Counted from the stretch's first letter, positions 25,390-35,742 are shown. The stretch: 64,000 bases of DNA from Rhizobium sp. 16-488-2b (GCF_017741815.1 NZ_JAGHMF010000007.1:62001-126000), one strand, 5' to 3'. Numbers and translations are program-made. Notes: generated by a model not told the origin, from the sequence alone.

Positions 25390-26017
25390 TCATCTCATTG
25401 TCCGACCCGGACACCTTGGTAGCGCTCGCTGCCTGAGCGAATTTTCCAAATAGACACTTCAGTGATTTTGCATCGAACATAAGTGTTGATGCGAGCGCAT
25501 CTTTGCGCGCGGCGGACCTTGTCATCATCGTCATGACGCGACGATGACAGCGCCACGTAGAATCGCTTCGAGAATCATCCGACGCTCGCGCAAGCGATTC
25601 CCCCAGTCGTCTTCGCCGATCTGTCGCGCGGCTTATTTGTTCGCCTGCTAAAATCTAGGGCTTATCGCGCCGAATCTGGCCGGAAAACGGTTCCAATGTG
25701 GCACATCGCCGGGTTCCGTCGTGCTGCCGATCTGTACTAAACCCCCGCAAAACCAGGGCTTTCTTAACGAAGTATAAAGAAACGGAATGGCCGCATGTCG
25801 TATTTGTGACCTTTCAGCAACAGCGCATACCGAAGGCTGTCGTAAATCCCCCAATCGCACAAGTTGGTGATTGCGTGACCGGCCGGGTCTTGTATTTTCA
25901 ACTTCGGAAGCGAGGGCGGTTGATCGTCCGACTTCTTGAAACACGGTGACGGGGCAGGGAACGCTGCCAAAACGGCGAAAACCCGGATCCGATCGAAACT
26001 TTGAATTGGAGGTCAAT
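25390..26017. other. Long intergenic region upstream of the porin
   Basis: 628 bp with no gene I can support. Open frames here lack ribosome binding sites, and one minus-strand frame simply reads through the tRNA. The 3' half is presumably the porin promoter and untranslated leader; I see no decisive promoter or terminator. Despite adjacency to a tRNA 3' end there is no integrase or duplicated tRNA segment. Confidence 0.6.
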
Positions 26018-27028
26018 ATGAACATCAAGAGCCTACTTCTCGGCTCCGCAGCTGCTCTGGCAGTTGTATCCGGCGCTCAGGCTGCTGACGCGATTGTTGC
26101 AGCTGAACCGGAAGCAGTAGAATACGTTCGCGTTTGCGACGCATACGGCACCGGCTACTTCTACATCCCGGGCACGGAAACCTGCCTGAAGATCGAAGGT
26201 TACGTTCGTTTCCAGGTTGATGCTGGCCCGAACGAAAGCGGCACGTCTGACTGGGACGCTTTCACGCGTGGTCAGGTTCAGTTCACGGCTAAGAGCGACA
26301 CCGAATACGGCCCGCTCACCGGCGTAATCGTTCTCCAGGCAAATGCTGACAACGCCAGCAACCAGGAAACGATCCTCGACTCGGCTTACATCGACATCGC
26401 TGGCTTCCGCGCTGGTCTGTTCTACAGCTGGTGGGACGATGGCCTCTCTGGCGAAACCGACGTTCTCGCAAGCCACGACACGCTGCACAACTCGATCCGT
26501 TATCAGTACGAATCTGGCGACTTCTACGCTGGTATCTCTGTTGACGAACTCGAAGGCGTTATCCACGCTGGCGAAAGCGACAACAACGTTGGTGTTGCTC
26601 TTGGTCTCGGCGGCAAGGCCGGCGCATTCAGCTACCAGCTGATCGGCGGTTACGACACCGACACCGAAGAAGGCGCGATCCGCGGCATGGGCACTGTTGC
26701 TATCGGTCCGGGCACGCTCGGTCTGGCAGCTGCTTGGGCATCTGGCGCCAACGCTTACTACGACGAATCCGAGTGGACCGTTGCTGCTGAATACGCCATC
26801 CAGGCAACCGACAAGCTCAAGATCACCCCCGGTGTTCAGTACTTCGGTAGCTACGGCCTCGACGCCACTGGTGACGACTTCTCTGACAACGACGCTTGGA
26901 AGGTCGGCCTGACGGTTGACTACCAGATCGTAGAAAACTTCTACGCTAAGGCTTCGGTTCAGTATCTCGACGCCGACAACTCTGACGATGTCACGACTGG
27001 CTACTTCCGCCTGCAGCGTGCATTCTAA
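26018..27028 (+). CDS. Outer-membrane porin, RopA-like (porin family 2)
   Basis: General diffusion porin of the outer membrane, 336 residues. Signal peptide MNIKSLLLGSAAALAVVSGA with cleavage after AQA; mature N-terminus ADAIVAAEPEAVEYVRVCDA and YFYIPGTETCLKIEGYVRF are the rhizobial porin signature with its two conserved cysteines. Alternating beta-strands follow, ending in a C-terminal phenylalanine (LQRAF) needed for assembly. TTGGAGG lies 5 bases before the ATG. Codon use differs sharply from neighbours (GCT, GGT, CGT, GAA-rich), the mark of very high expression. The frame opens further upstream at 25946 but the signal peptide fixes the start. A strong terminator follows. Confidence 0.95.
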   Translation: MNIKSLLLGSAAALAVVSGAQAADAIVAAEPEAVEYVRVCDAYGTGYFYIPGTETCLKIEGYVRFQVDAGPNESGTSDWDAFTRGQVQFTAKSDTEYGPLTGVIVLQANADNASNQETILDSAYIDIAGFRAGLFYSWWDDGLSGETDVLASHDTLHNSIRYQYESGDFYAGISVDELEGVIHAGESDNNVGVALGLGGKAGAFSYQLIGGYDTDTEEGAIRGMGTVAIGPGTLGLAAAWASGANAYYDESEWTVAAEYAIQATDKLKITPGVQYFGSYGLDATGDDFSDNDAWKVGLTVDYQIVENFYAKASVQYLDADNSDDVTTGYFRLQRAF

Positions 27029-27054
27029 TCTGATCTGACTTAGGTCAAATCAGG

Positions 27055-27084
27055 AAGGCCCGGTTCGAAAGAACCGGGCCTTTT
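27055..27084 (+). terminator. Rho-independent terminator of the porin gene
   Basis: Perfect 12-bp stem AAGGCCCGGTTC / GAACCGGGCCTT with a GAAA tetraloop and TTTT tail, 26 bases after the stop codon. Confidence 0.93.
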
Positions 27085-27155
27085 GTATTCTTGACGATAG
27101 TAAGAGCCGTGATCCGCGGCATTGGATCATCTCAACGAATCAAGTGGGCGACGAG

Positions 27156-28049
27156 CTAGATTGCCGCGAGAAAAACCTGGATGTTCTGGAGCGCCGTCTG
27201 CTGATGCATTAGGGGCGGGTGGCCTTGGTCGGGAACTCTGAGGATTTTGAGGTCGGGGTGTTGTTGGGCCATCGCTTCTAGCGTGTTATCTGTAAGCAAG
27301 GCCGAATTTTCGCCGCGAATAACCATCAAAGGCAGCGCCGCAAAATTCTCATATTGTGCCCAGAGATTCGGCACCAGTTTCGTGAAATCGATCGACACCA
27401 ACTCTCTGGCAATTGCCGGATCGACATCGGGCACGACCTGACCATCGACATCGCGATAGATCGCCATTGCCAGCTCCGCCCAGTCATCATCCGAGAGGGC
27501 AGGGAAGTCGGCGCCTTGCCGCTGCTTCAGCAGCGCTGCCGCTTCCTTCATATCGCGCGGCAGTCGTGCCGTATTGAGATCGTCGCGAATCTTCATCAAG
27601 CCCGCGGCCTCGATGATCGGGCCGATATCATTGAGAACGGCCGCCGCGACCAAATCGGACTTCATCCCGGCAAGCAGGTGCAGGATCAGCCCACCGCGTG
27701 AGGTGCCTATGAAGGCGGCGCGGTCGATGTTCATATATGCACAGGCTTCGATGACGTCGCGCGCTTCGACGGCGAGATTGTAGTTGGCCTTGTTATCGTC
27801 CCAGTCGGAGAGACCGCGCCCGCGGTAATCAAGCGCGATCACCCGTCTTGGGGTGACCGGATCTTGCGACAGGATCAGAGCCAGCTGATGAAAATCGCGG
27901 GAATTCCTTGTCAGCCCAGGGAGACAGACCACTGGCAACCGGCCGTCCGTCGCCTCACAGCCAGGATCATAGTCCCGCAGATGCAGCGTCAGGCCATCAC
28001 TGGAAATATAAGTCCGATCCTGAAAGGCTTGGCTATTGCAATCGTGCAT
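27156..28049 (-). CDS. Alpha/beta-fold hydrolase
   Basis: Cytoplasmic alpha/beta hydrolase of 297 residues. The nucleophile elbow FIGTSRGGLI (GxSxG, serine nucleophile) is preceded by VVCLPGLTRNSRDFH (oxyanion-hole strand) and ALDYRGRGLSDW; the catalytic histidine is in VPDQGHPPLM near the C-terminus. Substrate cannot be inferred; the family includes esterases, haloperoxidase-like enzymes and C-C hydrolases. GGGGAGAGACG before the ATG at 28049 (MHDCNSQ) sets the start, although the frame opens at 28103. Stands alone downstream of the transglycosylase gene on the same strand. Confidence 0.87.
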   Translation of the reverse strand: MHDCNSQAFQDRTYISSDGLTLHLRDYDPGCEATDGRLPVVCLPGLTRNSRDFHQLALILSQDPVTPRRVIALDYRGRGLSDWDDNKANYNLAVEARDVIEACAYMNIDRAAFIGTSRGGLILHLLAGMKSDLVAAAVLNDIGPIIEAAGLMKIRDDLNTARLPRDMKEAAALLKQRQGADFPALSDDDWAELAMAIYRDVDGQVVPDVDPAIARELVSIDFTKLVPNLWAQYENFAALPLMVIRGENSALLTDNTLEAMAQQHPDLKILRVPDQGHPPLMHQQTALQNIQVFLAAI

Positions 28050-28112
28050 CGTCTCTCCCCGCCTTGACGAGAAGAGACTAGCCTGCGCTACGCCGCCAGG
28101 CAAACTCGGCCT

Positions 28113-30188
28113 TTAGGACGCGTTGCGTCCGCCGATCAGGTCCTGCTGAATGCTGGCCGGCTGCCCGAGACGGGCCTTGTAGACCTCGTAATTCTCCATC
28201 ACCCGCTGCACATAATTGCGCGTCTCCGGGAAGGGGATGCGCTCGATCCAGTCGACGACGGCGTCGATCGATTTGCCGCGCGGATCGCCGTAGCGGCCGA
28301 TCCATTCCGGCACGCGCTTCGGTCCGGCATTGTAGGCGATGAAGGTCATGATGTAGGAGCCGCCGAAGGCGTCGATCTGCTCGCCGAGATAATGCGCGCC
28401 GAGCGTCGCGTTGTAGCCGGCGTCTGCGGTCAGCTTGTCCTTGGAATAGGCGATGTTGTGGCGCTTGGCGACGGCCTTGGCCGTTCCGGGCAGGATCTGC
28501 AGCAGGCCGCGCGCGTCGGCGACGGAAACGGCAGTCGGATTGAAGGCGCTCTCCTGCCGGGCGATTGCGTAGGCGAGCGCCTTGCCGGAGCCCGAGATGT
28601 TGGCGGTGCCGGGAATGACGCCGATCGGGAAGGCCAGCGCCGCAACATCGACGCCGCGCGCATAGGCGCTCTTGCCGATCTGCAGCGACAAATGATGGTC
28701 GCCGGAGCGCTCGGCCTGCGCGGAGAGGATCGCGAGTTCGCCCGGGCTCTGCATTTGCTCGCCGAGCGCAAGATAAAGTGCGTTCGCGCGCCAGCCATGG
28801 CCGGCTGCGTCGAGGCGGGCGATAGCCTGCACAGCCTCGCGCGCCTGATAGCGCTGCCGATCTTCAGGGCTGGGCGAGGGGTAGCTGACATTGATCGTCT
28901 TGCGGCCAAGCTTCTCGCCGGCAAGCTGGCCGTAGAAGGTGGTCGGATAGCCCGCGGCCTTGGCGTAAAACTCCGCGGCCTTGCCAGCGCCGCCCGCCTC
29001 TGCCGAGCGTCCCATCCAGTAGTAGGCGCGCGACACGGAAATCGGGCCGTTGGAGAAGTCGAGGATCTTGCGGAAATGCGCCTGCGCAGTCGTCGGGTCC
29101 TGCAGTCCGCGCAGCGCGTACCAGCCCGCATGGAACTCGGCCTCGACGATATCGGTTGGCGTCGCTGCCGCGTATTTCGAGACGATGCCATAGGCGAGCT
29201 TGAACTGCCCCTGGTCGACCAGCCCACGGCTGACGATCCGCTGTTCGTTCCACCATTCGCCGGCGTTGACGAGTTCGTCTCGGTCGCGCGGCATCTGCTG
29301 CAGGAGCTTTGCGGCCTCGGGATATTTCTCCTGCTTGCGCAGATATTCGATGCGCGCGAAGAGATAGCCCGGATCGCCGTTCCATTTGCCATCGACCCCG
29401 GCGAGCAGCGCGCCGGCGTTCGGCGCCTTGTTGGCGACGGCTTCCCATGCCTTGTAGAGCGATTGCGCCTGCCCGAGATCGCCGAAGCGCTTTGCCTGCG
29501 CCGTGCGGTTGCGATACATCAGGTATTCCATGCGCGCCTTGTGGTCGGCAACGGTCAGCAGGCCTGCGAACTCGGCCAGGATCTTGTCTTCCGTCGCCTT
29601 GTCCAGCGTCTCGCCGCGCCAGGCCTTGCGCATATATTTCGCCGCCTGCTGCTGTTTGCCGGTCGCGACAAGCGCACGCGAAAGGATCATCGCGCCGGAA
29701 GTTGTCTCAGGGGCGGTTTCACCGAAGGCCGCGAGAACAGCCGAGGGCGAGGGGTTTTCGTCATAAAGCGCACGTTCGGAGTATATCCTGAGCTTTGCCA
29801 GCCCGGGCCAGCCCTTCAATTCTTGGGCAGCGGTAGCAATCTCGACGGATGGTACGCCCTTCTGCCCGGAGACGGCGATCGCCCAGGTCAGGATGTGTCG
29901 GTCGAGCGTGCCCTGCGCCATGCCGTCGCGGATCGAAATCGCCTGCATCGGGTCCTTGGCGGAGAGCGCGTCGAGGCCGGTCTTCAGGTCGCTGTTGACG
30001 GGGGCGATTGCCTGGCTTCGCGGTATCGCGCCTGTCGTCATCGATTCCGGCAGCGAGGTCTGCGGCATGTAGCCGCTCGGCCGGACGTCGGGAACGGGCG
30101 CGTCTTCGCCTGGGAGCTGTGCGGCAAATGTGCCCCATGCGGCGGCCGTCAGGCCGAGCGCGGACAGGATCAGAACAGCTCTCTTCAT
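28113..30188 (-). CDS. Soluble lytic murein transglycosylase (Slt70-like)
   Basis: Periplasmic enzyme that cleaves peptidoglycan to anhydromuropeptides. 691 residues: a signal peptide ([19 protein letters not shown]), a long alpha-helical superhelix (about 70-530) as in Slt70, and a C-terminal SLT domain (about 535-680) with catalytic Glu546 in [24 protein letters not shown], and [14 protein letters not shown]. The ATG at 30188 is chosen as the residue before a proper signal sequence; the frame opens at 30236. The opposite strand holds a very long open frame running into dapA, an antisense artefact. Confidence 0.93.
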   Translation of the reverse strand: MKRAVLILSALGLTAAAWGTFAAQLPGEDAPVPDVRPSGYMPQTSLPESMTTGAIPRSQAIAPVNSDLKTGLDALSAKDPMQAISIRDGMAQGTLDRHILTWAIAVSGQKGVPSVEIATAAQELKGWPGLAKLRIYSERALYDENPSPSAVLAAFGETAPETTSGAMILSRALVATGKQQQAAKYMRKAWRGETLDKATEDKILAEFAGLLTVADHKARMEYLMYRNRTAQAKRFGDLGQAQSLYKAWEAVANKAPNAGALLAGVDGKWNGDPGYLFARIEYLRKQEKYPEAAKLLQQMPRDRDELVNAGEWWNEQRIVSRGLVDQGQFKLAYGIVSKYAAATPTDIVEAEFHAGWYALRGLQDPTTAQAHFRKILDFSNGPISVSRAYYWMGRSAEAGGAGKAAEFYAKAAGYPTTFYGQLAGEKLGRKTINVSYPSPSPEDRQRYQAREAVQAIARLDAAGHGWRANALYLALGEQMQSPGELAILSAQAERSGDHHLSLQIGKSAYARGVDVAALAFPIGVIPGTANISGSGKALAYAIARQESAFNPTAVSVADARGLLQILPGTAKAVAKRHNIAYSKDKLTADAGYNATLGAHYLGEQIDAFGGSYIMTFIAYNAGPKRVPEWIGRYGDPRGKSIDAVVDWIERIPFPETRNYVQRVMENYEVYKARLGQPASIQQDLIGGRNAS

Positions 30189-30404
30189 CAGGGATACTCG
30201 CAATGGAAACGCGTCCCTACATTTGCTGGGACGCATATTAACGAAACCTTACCGAAGCCCTTCAATTTCATTCACATTTGCGATCGGAATTTGTTGCAAC
30301 GAAGCTGTGCGCGCTTGTCGGACCCTTTTTGCCGCACTATGGTGCGCTCCTTCGTATTCAAGGAATGCGGCCGAAGCATGGATTGCGGTCGTAAGGAGTT
30401 CTGC

Positions 30405-31289
30405 ATGTTCCAGGGATCCATTCCCGCACTCGTCACGCCTTTCACCGATGCCGGCCTTGTCGATGAAGCGGCCTTCGCCGCCCATGTCGATTGGCAGATC
30501 AGGGAAGGCAGCAGCGGTCTCGTTCCAGTCGGAACGACCGGCGAATCCCCGACCCTGTCGCATGCCGAACACAAACGCGTGGTCGAACTCTGTATCGAGG
30601 CCGCCGCCAAGCGCGTTCCCGTCATGGCAGGTGCTGGCTCCAACAACACCCGTGAAGCCGTCGAACTCGCTCAGCACGCCGAAAAAGCTGGCGCTGACGC
30701 GGTTCTCGTCGTCACGCCTTATTACAACAAGCCGACGCAGAAGGGCCTCTACGCCCATTTCGCGGCGATCGCCGAAGCCATCAAGCTGCCGATCTACATC
30801 TACAATATCCCGGGCCGTTCGGTCATCGACATGACGCCGGAAACCATGGGCGCGCTTGCGAGGGCATACGGCAACATCGTCGGCGTGAAAGATGCCACCG
30901 GCAAGATCGAGCGCGTATCCGAGCAGCGCATTACCTGCGGCAAGGATTTCCGTCAGCTCTCCGGTGAAGACGCAACCGCGCTTGGCTTCAACGCCCATGG
31001 CGGCGTCGGCTGCATTTCGGTAACCGCCAATGTCGCCCCGCGCCTCTGTGCCGAATTCCAAGCCGCGACGCTGGCTGGTGAGTTTGCAAAGGCGCTCGAA
31101 TATCAGGATCGCCTGATGCCGCTGCACAAGGCGATCTTCCTGGAGCCGGGCCTCTGTGGCGCCAAGTACGGCCTGTCGAAGATCCGCGGCATGAATCGCA
31201 CGGTTCGTTCGCCGCTCGTCTCCTCGCTGGAGGCAAGCACGGAAGCGGCACTCGACGCGGCGCTGCGCCATGCCGGCCTTCTCAACTGA
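30405..31289 (+). CDS. dapA: 4-hydroxy-tetrahydrodipicolinate synthase
   Basis: Condenses pyruvate with aspartate semialdehyde in the first committed step of lysine and diaminopimelate synthesis. 294 residues, the family norm. Catalytic features: [10 protein letters not shown] (43-52), [11 protein letters not shown]133 in YIYNIPGRS with R138, and the Schiff-base K162 in [15 protein letters not shown] lies 6 bases before the ATG at 30405. The same frame is open far upstream (to 28392), but that part is antisense to the transglycosylase. dapA precedes smpB, an order common in Rhizobiales. Confidence 0.97.
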   Translation: MFQGSIPALVTPFTDAGLVDEAAFAAHVDWQIREGSSGLVPVGTTGESPTLSHAEHKRVVELCIEAAAKRVPVMAGAGSNNTREAVELAQHAEKAGADAVLVVTPYYNKPTQKGLYAHFAAIAEAIKLPIYIYNIPGRSVIDMTPETMGALARAYGNIVGVKDATGKIERVSEQRITCGKDFRQLSGEDATALGFNAHGGVGCISVTANVAPRLCAEFQAATLAGEFAKALEYQDRLMPLHKAIFLEPGLCGAKYGLSKIRGMNRTVRSPLVSSLEASTEAALDAALRHAGLLN

Positions 31290-31311
31290 TCGCTTGCTGA
31301 ACCGATAAAAT

Positions 31312-31339
31312 GCGCGGCCTTCACAAAGATGGGCCGCGC
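31312..31339 (+). repeat. GC-rich stem-loop between dapA and smpB
   Basis: Perfect 8-bp stem GCGCGGCC / GGCCGCGC with a 12-base loop, followed by ctctac rather than a T-run. It may be an mRNA processing or stability element within a dapA-smpB transcript; a weak terminator is possible. Confidence 0.4.
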
Positions 31340-31401
31340 CTCTACATAAAGCCGAGAAGTGCGGGCGCGGATATCGCGCCCCCGAGCAATTGGAATTTGT
31401 C

Positions 31402-31881
31402 ATGGCCCCCAAAGGCAGCCAGCGTGTCGTCAAGAAGATCGTCGCCGAAAACCGCAAGGCGCGCTACAACTACGAGATCGTCGATACCTACGAAGCTGGC
31501 TTGGTGCTGATGGGCACCGAGGTCAAGTCGCTGCGCGAAGGCAAGGCCAATATCGCCGAATCCTACGCCTCGGACGAGGGTGGCGAGATCTGGCTGATCA
31601 ATTCCTATCTTCCGGAATATCTGCAGGCCAACCGCTTCAACCACGAGCCGCGCCGCCGCCGCAAGCTCCTGCTGTCGGGCCGCGAGATCAACCGTCTGCG
31701 TGCCGGCATCAACCGCGAAGGCATGACGCTCATTCCGTTGAAGATTTATTTCAACGATCGCGGCCGCGCGAAGATGGAACTTGCTTTGGCGAAGGGCAAG
31801 AAGCTGCACGACAAGCGCGAGTCTGAAAAAGAGCGCGATTGGAACCGGCAGAAGAGCCGGCTTCTCAAGGACAATGGCTGA
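31402..31881 (+). CDS. smpB: SsrA-binding protein
   Basis: Binds tmRNA and enters stalled ribosomes in trans-translation. 159 residues with the family hallmarks: N-terminal [54 protein letters not shown], and the basic C-terminal tail [19 protein letters not shown] that reads into the mRNA channel. Start at 31402 (MAPKGS) follows homologues; a frame extension of four codons (MEFV) is unlikely. It lies 112 bp after dapA and ends at a strong terminator. Confidence 0.97.
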   Translation: MAPKGSQRVVKKIVAENRKARYNYEIVDTYEAGLVLMGTEVKSLREGKANIAESYASDEGGEIWLINSYLPEYLQANRFNHEPRRRRKLLLSGREINRLRAGINREGMTLIPLKIYFNDRGRAKMELALAKGKKLHDKRESEKERDWNRQKSRLLKDNG

Positions 31882-31900
31882 TCAAATAGCTGCCTGAATC

Positions 31901-31933
31901 AAAACCGCGGCAAATGCCGCGGTTTTCTTTTTT
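31901..31933 (+). terminator. Rho-independent terminator of smpB
   Basis: Perfect 11-bp stem AAAACCGCGGC / GCCGCGGTTTT, loop AAAT, then CTTTTTTT. Confidence 0.9.
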
Positions 31934-31952
31934 GGAGCTGTGGTTGCTCGCA

Positions 31953-32534
31953 TCAGCTTTCGAAGTCGCTGGATGCCGCTGGCTCCACGGCGCGGGCAGG
32001 GCGCTCGGAGGGGTCGCGGCCGATTTCGCTCTTCAGGGACAAGAGGTCGATGAAGTGATCGGCCTGGCGTCGCAGATCGTCGGCGATCATCGGCGGCTGG
32101 GTCGCCATCGTCGAGATGATCGAGACCTTCCGGCCCTTGCGCTGCAGCGCCTCGACCAGCGTCGTGAAATCGCCGTCGCCGGAGAAGATCACCAGGTGAT
32201 CGACGGTTTCGGATTGCTCCATGGCATCGATCGCGAGTTCGATATCCATGTTGCCCTTGATCTTGCGGCGGCCCATGGAGTCGGTGAATTCCTTGGCCGG
32301 CTTGGTCACGACCTTGTAGCCGTTGTAATCCAACCAGTCGATCAGCGGGCGGATCGAGGAATATTCCTGGTCCTCGATCAGGGCGGTGTAATAGTAGGCG
32401 CGCAGCAGATATCCGCGCTTCTGGAAGGCTTTCAGAAGTTTTCTGTAGTCGATATCAAAGCCGAGACTCTTGGACGCCGCGTAGAGATTGGCGCCATCAA
32501 TGAAAAGTGCAATTTTTTCTCGCGGGTCGAACAT
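31953..32534 (-). CDS. NYN-domain (LabA/DUF88-type) putative RNase
   Basis: PIN-like NYN domain protein, likely a metal-dependent ribonuclease. 193 residues beginning MFDPREKIALFIDGANLYAA, where the first acidic residue of the active site lies, followed by VDHLVIFSGDGDFTTLVEAL (further acidic residues) and a short terminal extension. Homologues across alphaproteobacteria are nearly identical in the core, as I recall, which suggests a basic RNA-processing role, but no target is known. The ATG at 32534 lacks a strong ribosome binding site; the frame opens at 32585. It is convergent with smpB across its terminator. Confidence 0.87.
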   Translation of the reverse strand: MFDPREKIALFIDGANLYAASKSLGFDIDYRKLLKAFQKRGYLLRAYYYTALIEDQEYSSIRPLIDWLDYNGYKVVTKPAKEFTDSMGRRKIKGNMDIELAIDAMEQSETVDHLVIFSGDGDFTTLVEALQRKGRKVSIISTMATQPPMIADDLRRQADHFIDLLSLKSEIGRDPSERPARAVEPAASSDFES

Positions 32535-32815
32535 CGCGTACCAATCCACTTTGAGTAATCTAATATGCGGCTGCAGATAGCCCACGAAAACAATGGGTTA
32601 TCTGAAAAATTCAGAACAATTCTTACTTTATGAACTATTCATATAAGTCAGATTTAGGGCAGGATTCGGCATATTCCAAGCAACTTTTGGTGGAAACCTC
32701 TAAAATTAGAAAGTTCCCACAGGCTCGAACGGCTCCTTCACTAAAAACTTGAATTCGCCTGCTTTTAATTGTATCGCCGTGCTAATCCCGAGATCCCGAC
32801 CGTAAAGGACAGGCA

Positions 32816-33214
32816 ATGGCCCGTGTCACAGTAGAAGATTGCATTGACAAAGTTGAGAACCGCTTCGAGCTGGTTCTGCTTGCCAGCCACCGTGCCCGGC
32901 TGATTTCCCAGGGCGCCTCGATCACCATCGATCGCGACAACGACAAGAACCCGGTCGTCGCCCTTCGCGAGATCGCCGACGAGATGCTGTCTCCCGACGA
33001 CCTGAAGGAAGACCTGATCCATTCGCTGCAGAAGCACGTCGAAGTCGACGAGCCCGAGCCCGATCCCGCAAGCCTCATCACCACCGCGGCTGCTGCCGAT
33101 GGCGAAGAGCAGGAAGATGCTCCGGAAACGATCACCTTCGACCAGATGTCGGAAGAAGAGCTTCTCGCCGGTATCGAAGGCCTCGTGCCGCCGGAAAAGA
33201 GCGACGATTACTAA
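32816..33214 (+). CDS. rpoZ: RNA polymerase omega subunit
   Basis: Smallest core subunit of RNA polymerase; it holds beta-prime during assembly and, in many bacteria, helps ppGpp act on the enzyme. 132 residues: [20 protein letters not shown] and [10 protein letters not shown] are the conserved N-terminal omega domain, followed by an acidic tail (about 75-132) usual for alphaproteobacteria. AAAGGACAGGCA precedes the ATG. Located directly before rsh, the ppGpp synthase gene, as in E. coli and most proteobacteria, but with an intrinsic terminator between them. Confidence 0.97.
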   Translation: MARVTVEDCIDKVENRFELVLLASHRARLISQGASITIDRDNDKNPVVALREIADEMLSPDDLKEDLIHSLQKHVEVDEPEPDPASLITTAAAADGEEQEDAPETITFDQMSEEELLAGIEGLVPPEKSDDY

Positions 33215-33263
33215 TCGTCAATCTTGCGCCATTATTGCTTCGGCATATGATTGAGTATCACGT

Positions 33264-33295
33264 GCGCCAATCTGTGATTGGCGCGCTTTTCTTTT
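33264..33295 (+). terminator. Terminator or attenuator between rpoZ and rsh
   Basis: Perfect 9-bp stem GCGCCAATC / GATTGGCGC with a TGT loop and a GCTTTTCTTTT tail. It lies only about 20 bp before the rsh start. Confidence 0.8.
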
Positions 33296-33314
33296 GTGAT
33301 GGAGTGGTTTCGGC

Positions 33315-35561
33315 ATGATGCGGCAGTACGAGCTCGTGGAGCGGGTTCAGAAATACAAGCCCGACGCCAACGAAGCCCTGCTCAACAAAGCCTATGTCTA
33401 TGCCATGCAGAAGCATGGGCAGCAGAAGCGGGCAAGCGGCGATCCCTATATCTCGCACCCGCTCGAAGTCGCCGCCATCCTCACGGACATGCATCTCGAC
33501 GAGTCGACGATCGCGGTCGCTCTTCTGCACGACACCATCGAGGACACGACCGCGACCCGCGCCGAGATCGATGAACTCTTCGGCGAAGACATCGGCCGCC
33601 TGGTCGAGGGTCTCACGAAGATCAAGAAGCTCGATCTCGTCACCAAGAAGGCCAAGCAGGCCGAAAACCTGCGTAAGCTGCTGCTTGCGATCTCCGACGA
33701 TGTGCGCGTGCTTCTGGTCAAGCTTGCCGACCGCCTACACAACATGCGCACCCTCGACCACATGTCGCCGGAAAAGCGCGCCCGCATTTCCGAAGAGACG
33801 ATGGATATCTACGCGCCGCTCGCCGGCCGCATGGGTATGCAGGATATGCGCGAGGAGCTGGAGGACCTGTCCTTCCGCCACATCAACCCCGAGGCCTACG
33901 ACACGGTCACCAAGCGGCTAGAGGAGCTGTCGCGGCGCAATGAAGGCCTGGTCAAGAAGATCGAGACCGAGCTGCGCGACCTGCTGGTCGCCAACGGCCT
34001 GACCAACGCCTACGTCAAGGGCCGCCAGAAGAAGCCTTACTCCGTCTTCCGCAAGATGCAGTCGAAGTCGCTATCCTTCGAGCAGCTGTCGGATGTCTAT
34101 GGCTTCCGCATCATCGTCGACGATATTCCGTCCTGCTACCGTGGTCTCGGCATCGTCCACACCCGCTGGCGCGTCGTCCCCGGCCGCTTCAAGGATTATA
34201 TCTCGACGCCGAAGCAGAACGATTATCGTTCGCTGCACACCACCATCGTCGGTCCGTCGAGCCAGCGCATCGAGCTGCAGATCCGCACCAAGCGCATGCA
34301 CGAGATCGCCGAGTTCGGTATCGCCGCCCACACGCTCTACAAGGACGGCGCCACCAATGCCGATGGCGACATCCTCTCTCGCGAATCCAACGCCTATTCC
34401 TGGCTCCGCCACACGATCGAGGCGCTGGCCGAGGGCGACAGCCCGGAAGAGTTTCTGGAGCACACCAAGCTCGAGCTGTTCCAGGACCAGGTCTTCTGCT
34501 TCACGCCGAAGGGCAAGCTGATTGCGCTTCCGCGCGGCGCGACCCCGATCGACTTCGCCTATGCCGTTCACACCAACATCGGCGACACCACGGTTGGCGC
34601 CAAGATCAACGGCCGTATCATGCCGCTCGTAACCCGCCTTGCGAATGGCGACGAGGTGGAGATCATCCGCTCCGGCGTGCAGGTGCCGCCGGCGGCCTGG
34701 GAAGAGATTGTCGTAACCGGCAAGGCGCGCGCCGCCATCCGCCGCGCCACCCGCATGGCCATCCGCAAGCAATATGCCGGCCTTGGCCACCGCATTCTCG
34801 AGCGCACCTTCGATCGCGCCGGCAAGGTCTTCTCCCGCGAGGCGATGAAGCCGGCGCTGCACCGTCTCGGCCAGAAGGATGTCGAGGACGCGATTGCCTC
34901 GGTCGGCCGCGGCGAGATGTCGTCGCTCGACGTCTTGCGCGCCGTCTATCCCGATCACCAGGAAGAGCGCATCACCTCGAAGCCCTCGGGCGACGATGGA
35001 TGGTTCAATGTTCGCAGCGCCACCGGCATGATCTTCAAGATTCCGGATAAGGGCAAGGCAACCGAGCATGCGCCGAACGGCCTTGAAGCCTTGGGTGATG
35101 CTGAGGCCGTGCCGATCCGTGGCATCTCGAGCAATATCGATGTGCAGTTCGCCCCGACGGGCGCTGTCCCTGGCGATCGCATCGTCGGCATCACTAACAC
35201 GACCGAAAACGCCAAGGGCATAACGATCTATCCGATCCAGTCGCCCGTGCTGCAGCGCTTCGACGAGCAGCCCGATCGCTGGATCGACGTGCGCTGGGAT
35301 CTCGACGAGGCCAACAAGTCGCGCTTCATGGCCCGCATCCTGGTCAATGCGCTGAACGAGCCCGGCACGCTTGCAAAGCTTGCCCGCACCGTCGCCGATG
35401 TCGACGTCAACATCCGCGTCTTCAACACGGTTCGCGTCGCCACCGACTTCACAGAGATGGCGCTCGATGTGGAAGTTTGGGATCTTCGCCAGTTGAATCA
35501 ATTGCTTGCGCAGCTGAATGAGCTGGATTGCGTTGCGACCGTGCGCCGGCTTTACGAGTAA
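33315..35561 (+). CDS. rsh: Bifunctional (p)ppGpp synthetase/hydrolase
   Basis: The single long RelA/SpoT enzyme of Rhizobiales, which makes and degrades (p)ppGpp in the stringent response. 748 residues in the standard order: HD hydrolase domain with ALLHDTIEDT (about residues 70-80) and KLADRLHNMRTL; synthetase domain with KMQSKSLSFEQLSDVYGFR and NDYRSLHTTIVGP; TGS domain at about 395-455 (FTPKGKLIALPRGATPIDFA); and a C-terminal ACT domain (RFMARILVNALNEPGTLAKL). All hydrolase and synthetase motifs appear intact. ATG codons at 33315 and 33318 are both possible. Preceded by rpoZ and a terminator. Confidence 0.97.
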   Translation: MMRQYELVERVQKYKPDANEALLNKAYVYAMQKHGQQKRASGDPYISHPLEVAAILTDMHLDESTIAVALLHDTIEDTTATRAEIDELFGEDIGRLVEGLTKIKKLDLVTKKAKQAENLRKLLLAISDDVRVLLVKLADRLHNMRTLDHMSPEKRARISEETMDIYAPLAGRMGMQDMREELEDLSFRHINPEAYDTVTKRLEELSRRNEGLVKKIETELRDLLVANGLTNAYVKGRQKKPYSVFRKMQSKSLSFEQLSDVYGFRIIVDDIPSCYRGLGIVHTRWRVVPGRFKDYISTPKQNDYRSLHTTIVGPSSQRIELQIRTKRMHEIAEFGIAAHTLYKDGATNADGDILSRESNAYSWLRHTIEALAEGDSPEEFLEHTKLELFQDQVFCFTPKGKLIALPRGATPIDFAYAVHTNIGDTTVGAKINGRIMPLVTRLANGDEVEIIRSGVQVPPAAWEEIVVTGKARAAIRRATRMAIRKQYAGLGHRILERTFDRAGKVFSREAMKPALHRLGQKDVEDAIASVGRGEMSSLDVLRAVYPDHQEERITSKPSGDDGWFNVRSATGMIFKIPDKGKATEHAPNGLEALGDAEAVPIRGISSNIDVQFAPTGAVPGDRIVGITNTTENAKGITIYPIQSPVLQRFDEQPDRWIDVRWDLDEANKSRFMARILVNALNEPGTLAKLARTVADVDVNIRVFNTVRVATDFTEMALDVEVWDLRQLNQLLAQLNELDCVATVRRLYE

Positions 35562-35587
35562 AGCGGGCGCATCTGCACCCGGTTTGC

Positions 35588-35618
35588 ACAATATGTGATC
35601 GTTTTATGGTCATATTGT
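35588..35618. repeat. Inverted repeat downstream of rsh
   Basis: Arms ACAATATG / CATATTGT (8 bp, perfect) around a 15-base AT-rich centre, 27 bases after the rsh stop. No T-run follows; it may be an operator or an mRNA 3' structure. Confidence 0.4.
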
Positions 35619-35742
35619 CGCAGATGAGGGGCTAGGTATGCGATATGCGCATGGCTGACTGAGTATTAGAGCGTTGGTAAAAAGGCGCGCCTCCGCATAT
35701 CTTCTGGTCATCAACAAGTGACTGAAAGAAAGAGGCATCCAA

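Noticed and set aside
25286..25534. A short minus-strand frame through tRNA-Ser
   Set aside because: It is the classic spurious translation of a tRNA and its flank (GFEPTIPSRVYSLSRGAPST), not a gene.
25300..26017. tRNA-Ser as an integration site for a mobile element
   Set aside because: No integrase, no duplicated tRNA 3' segment and no unusual gene content; the region beyond is the porin leader.
28392..31289. A 965-codon open frame on the plus strand that ends in dapA
   Set aside because: Only the last 294 codons (from 30405, with AAGGAG) are dapA. The rest is antisense to the lytic transglycosylase and encodes no recognisable domain; such frames are common in GC-rich DNA.
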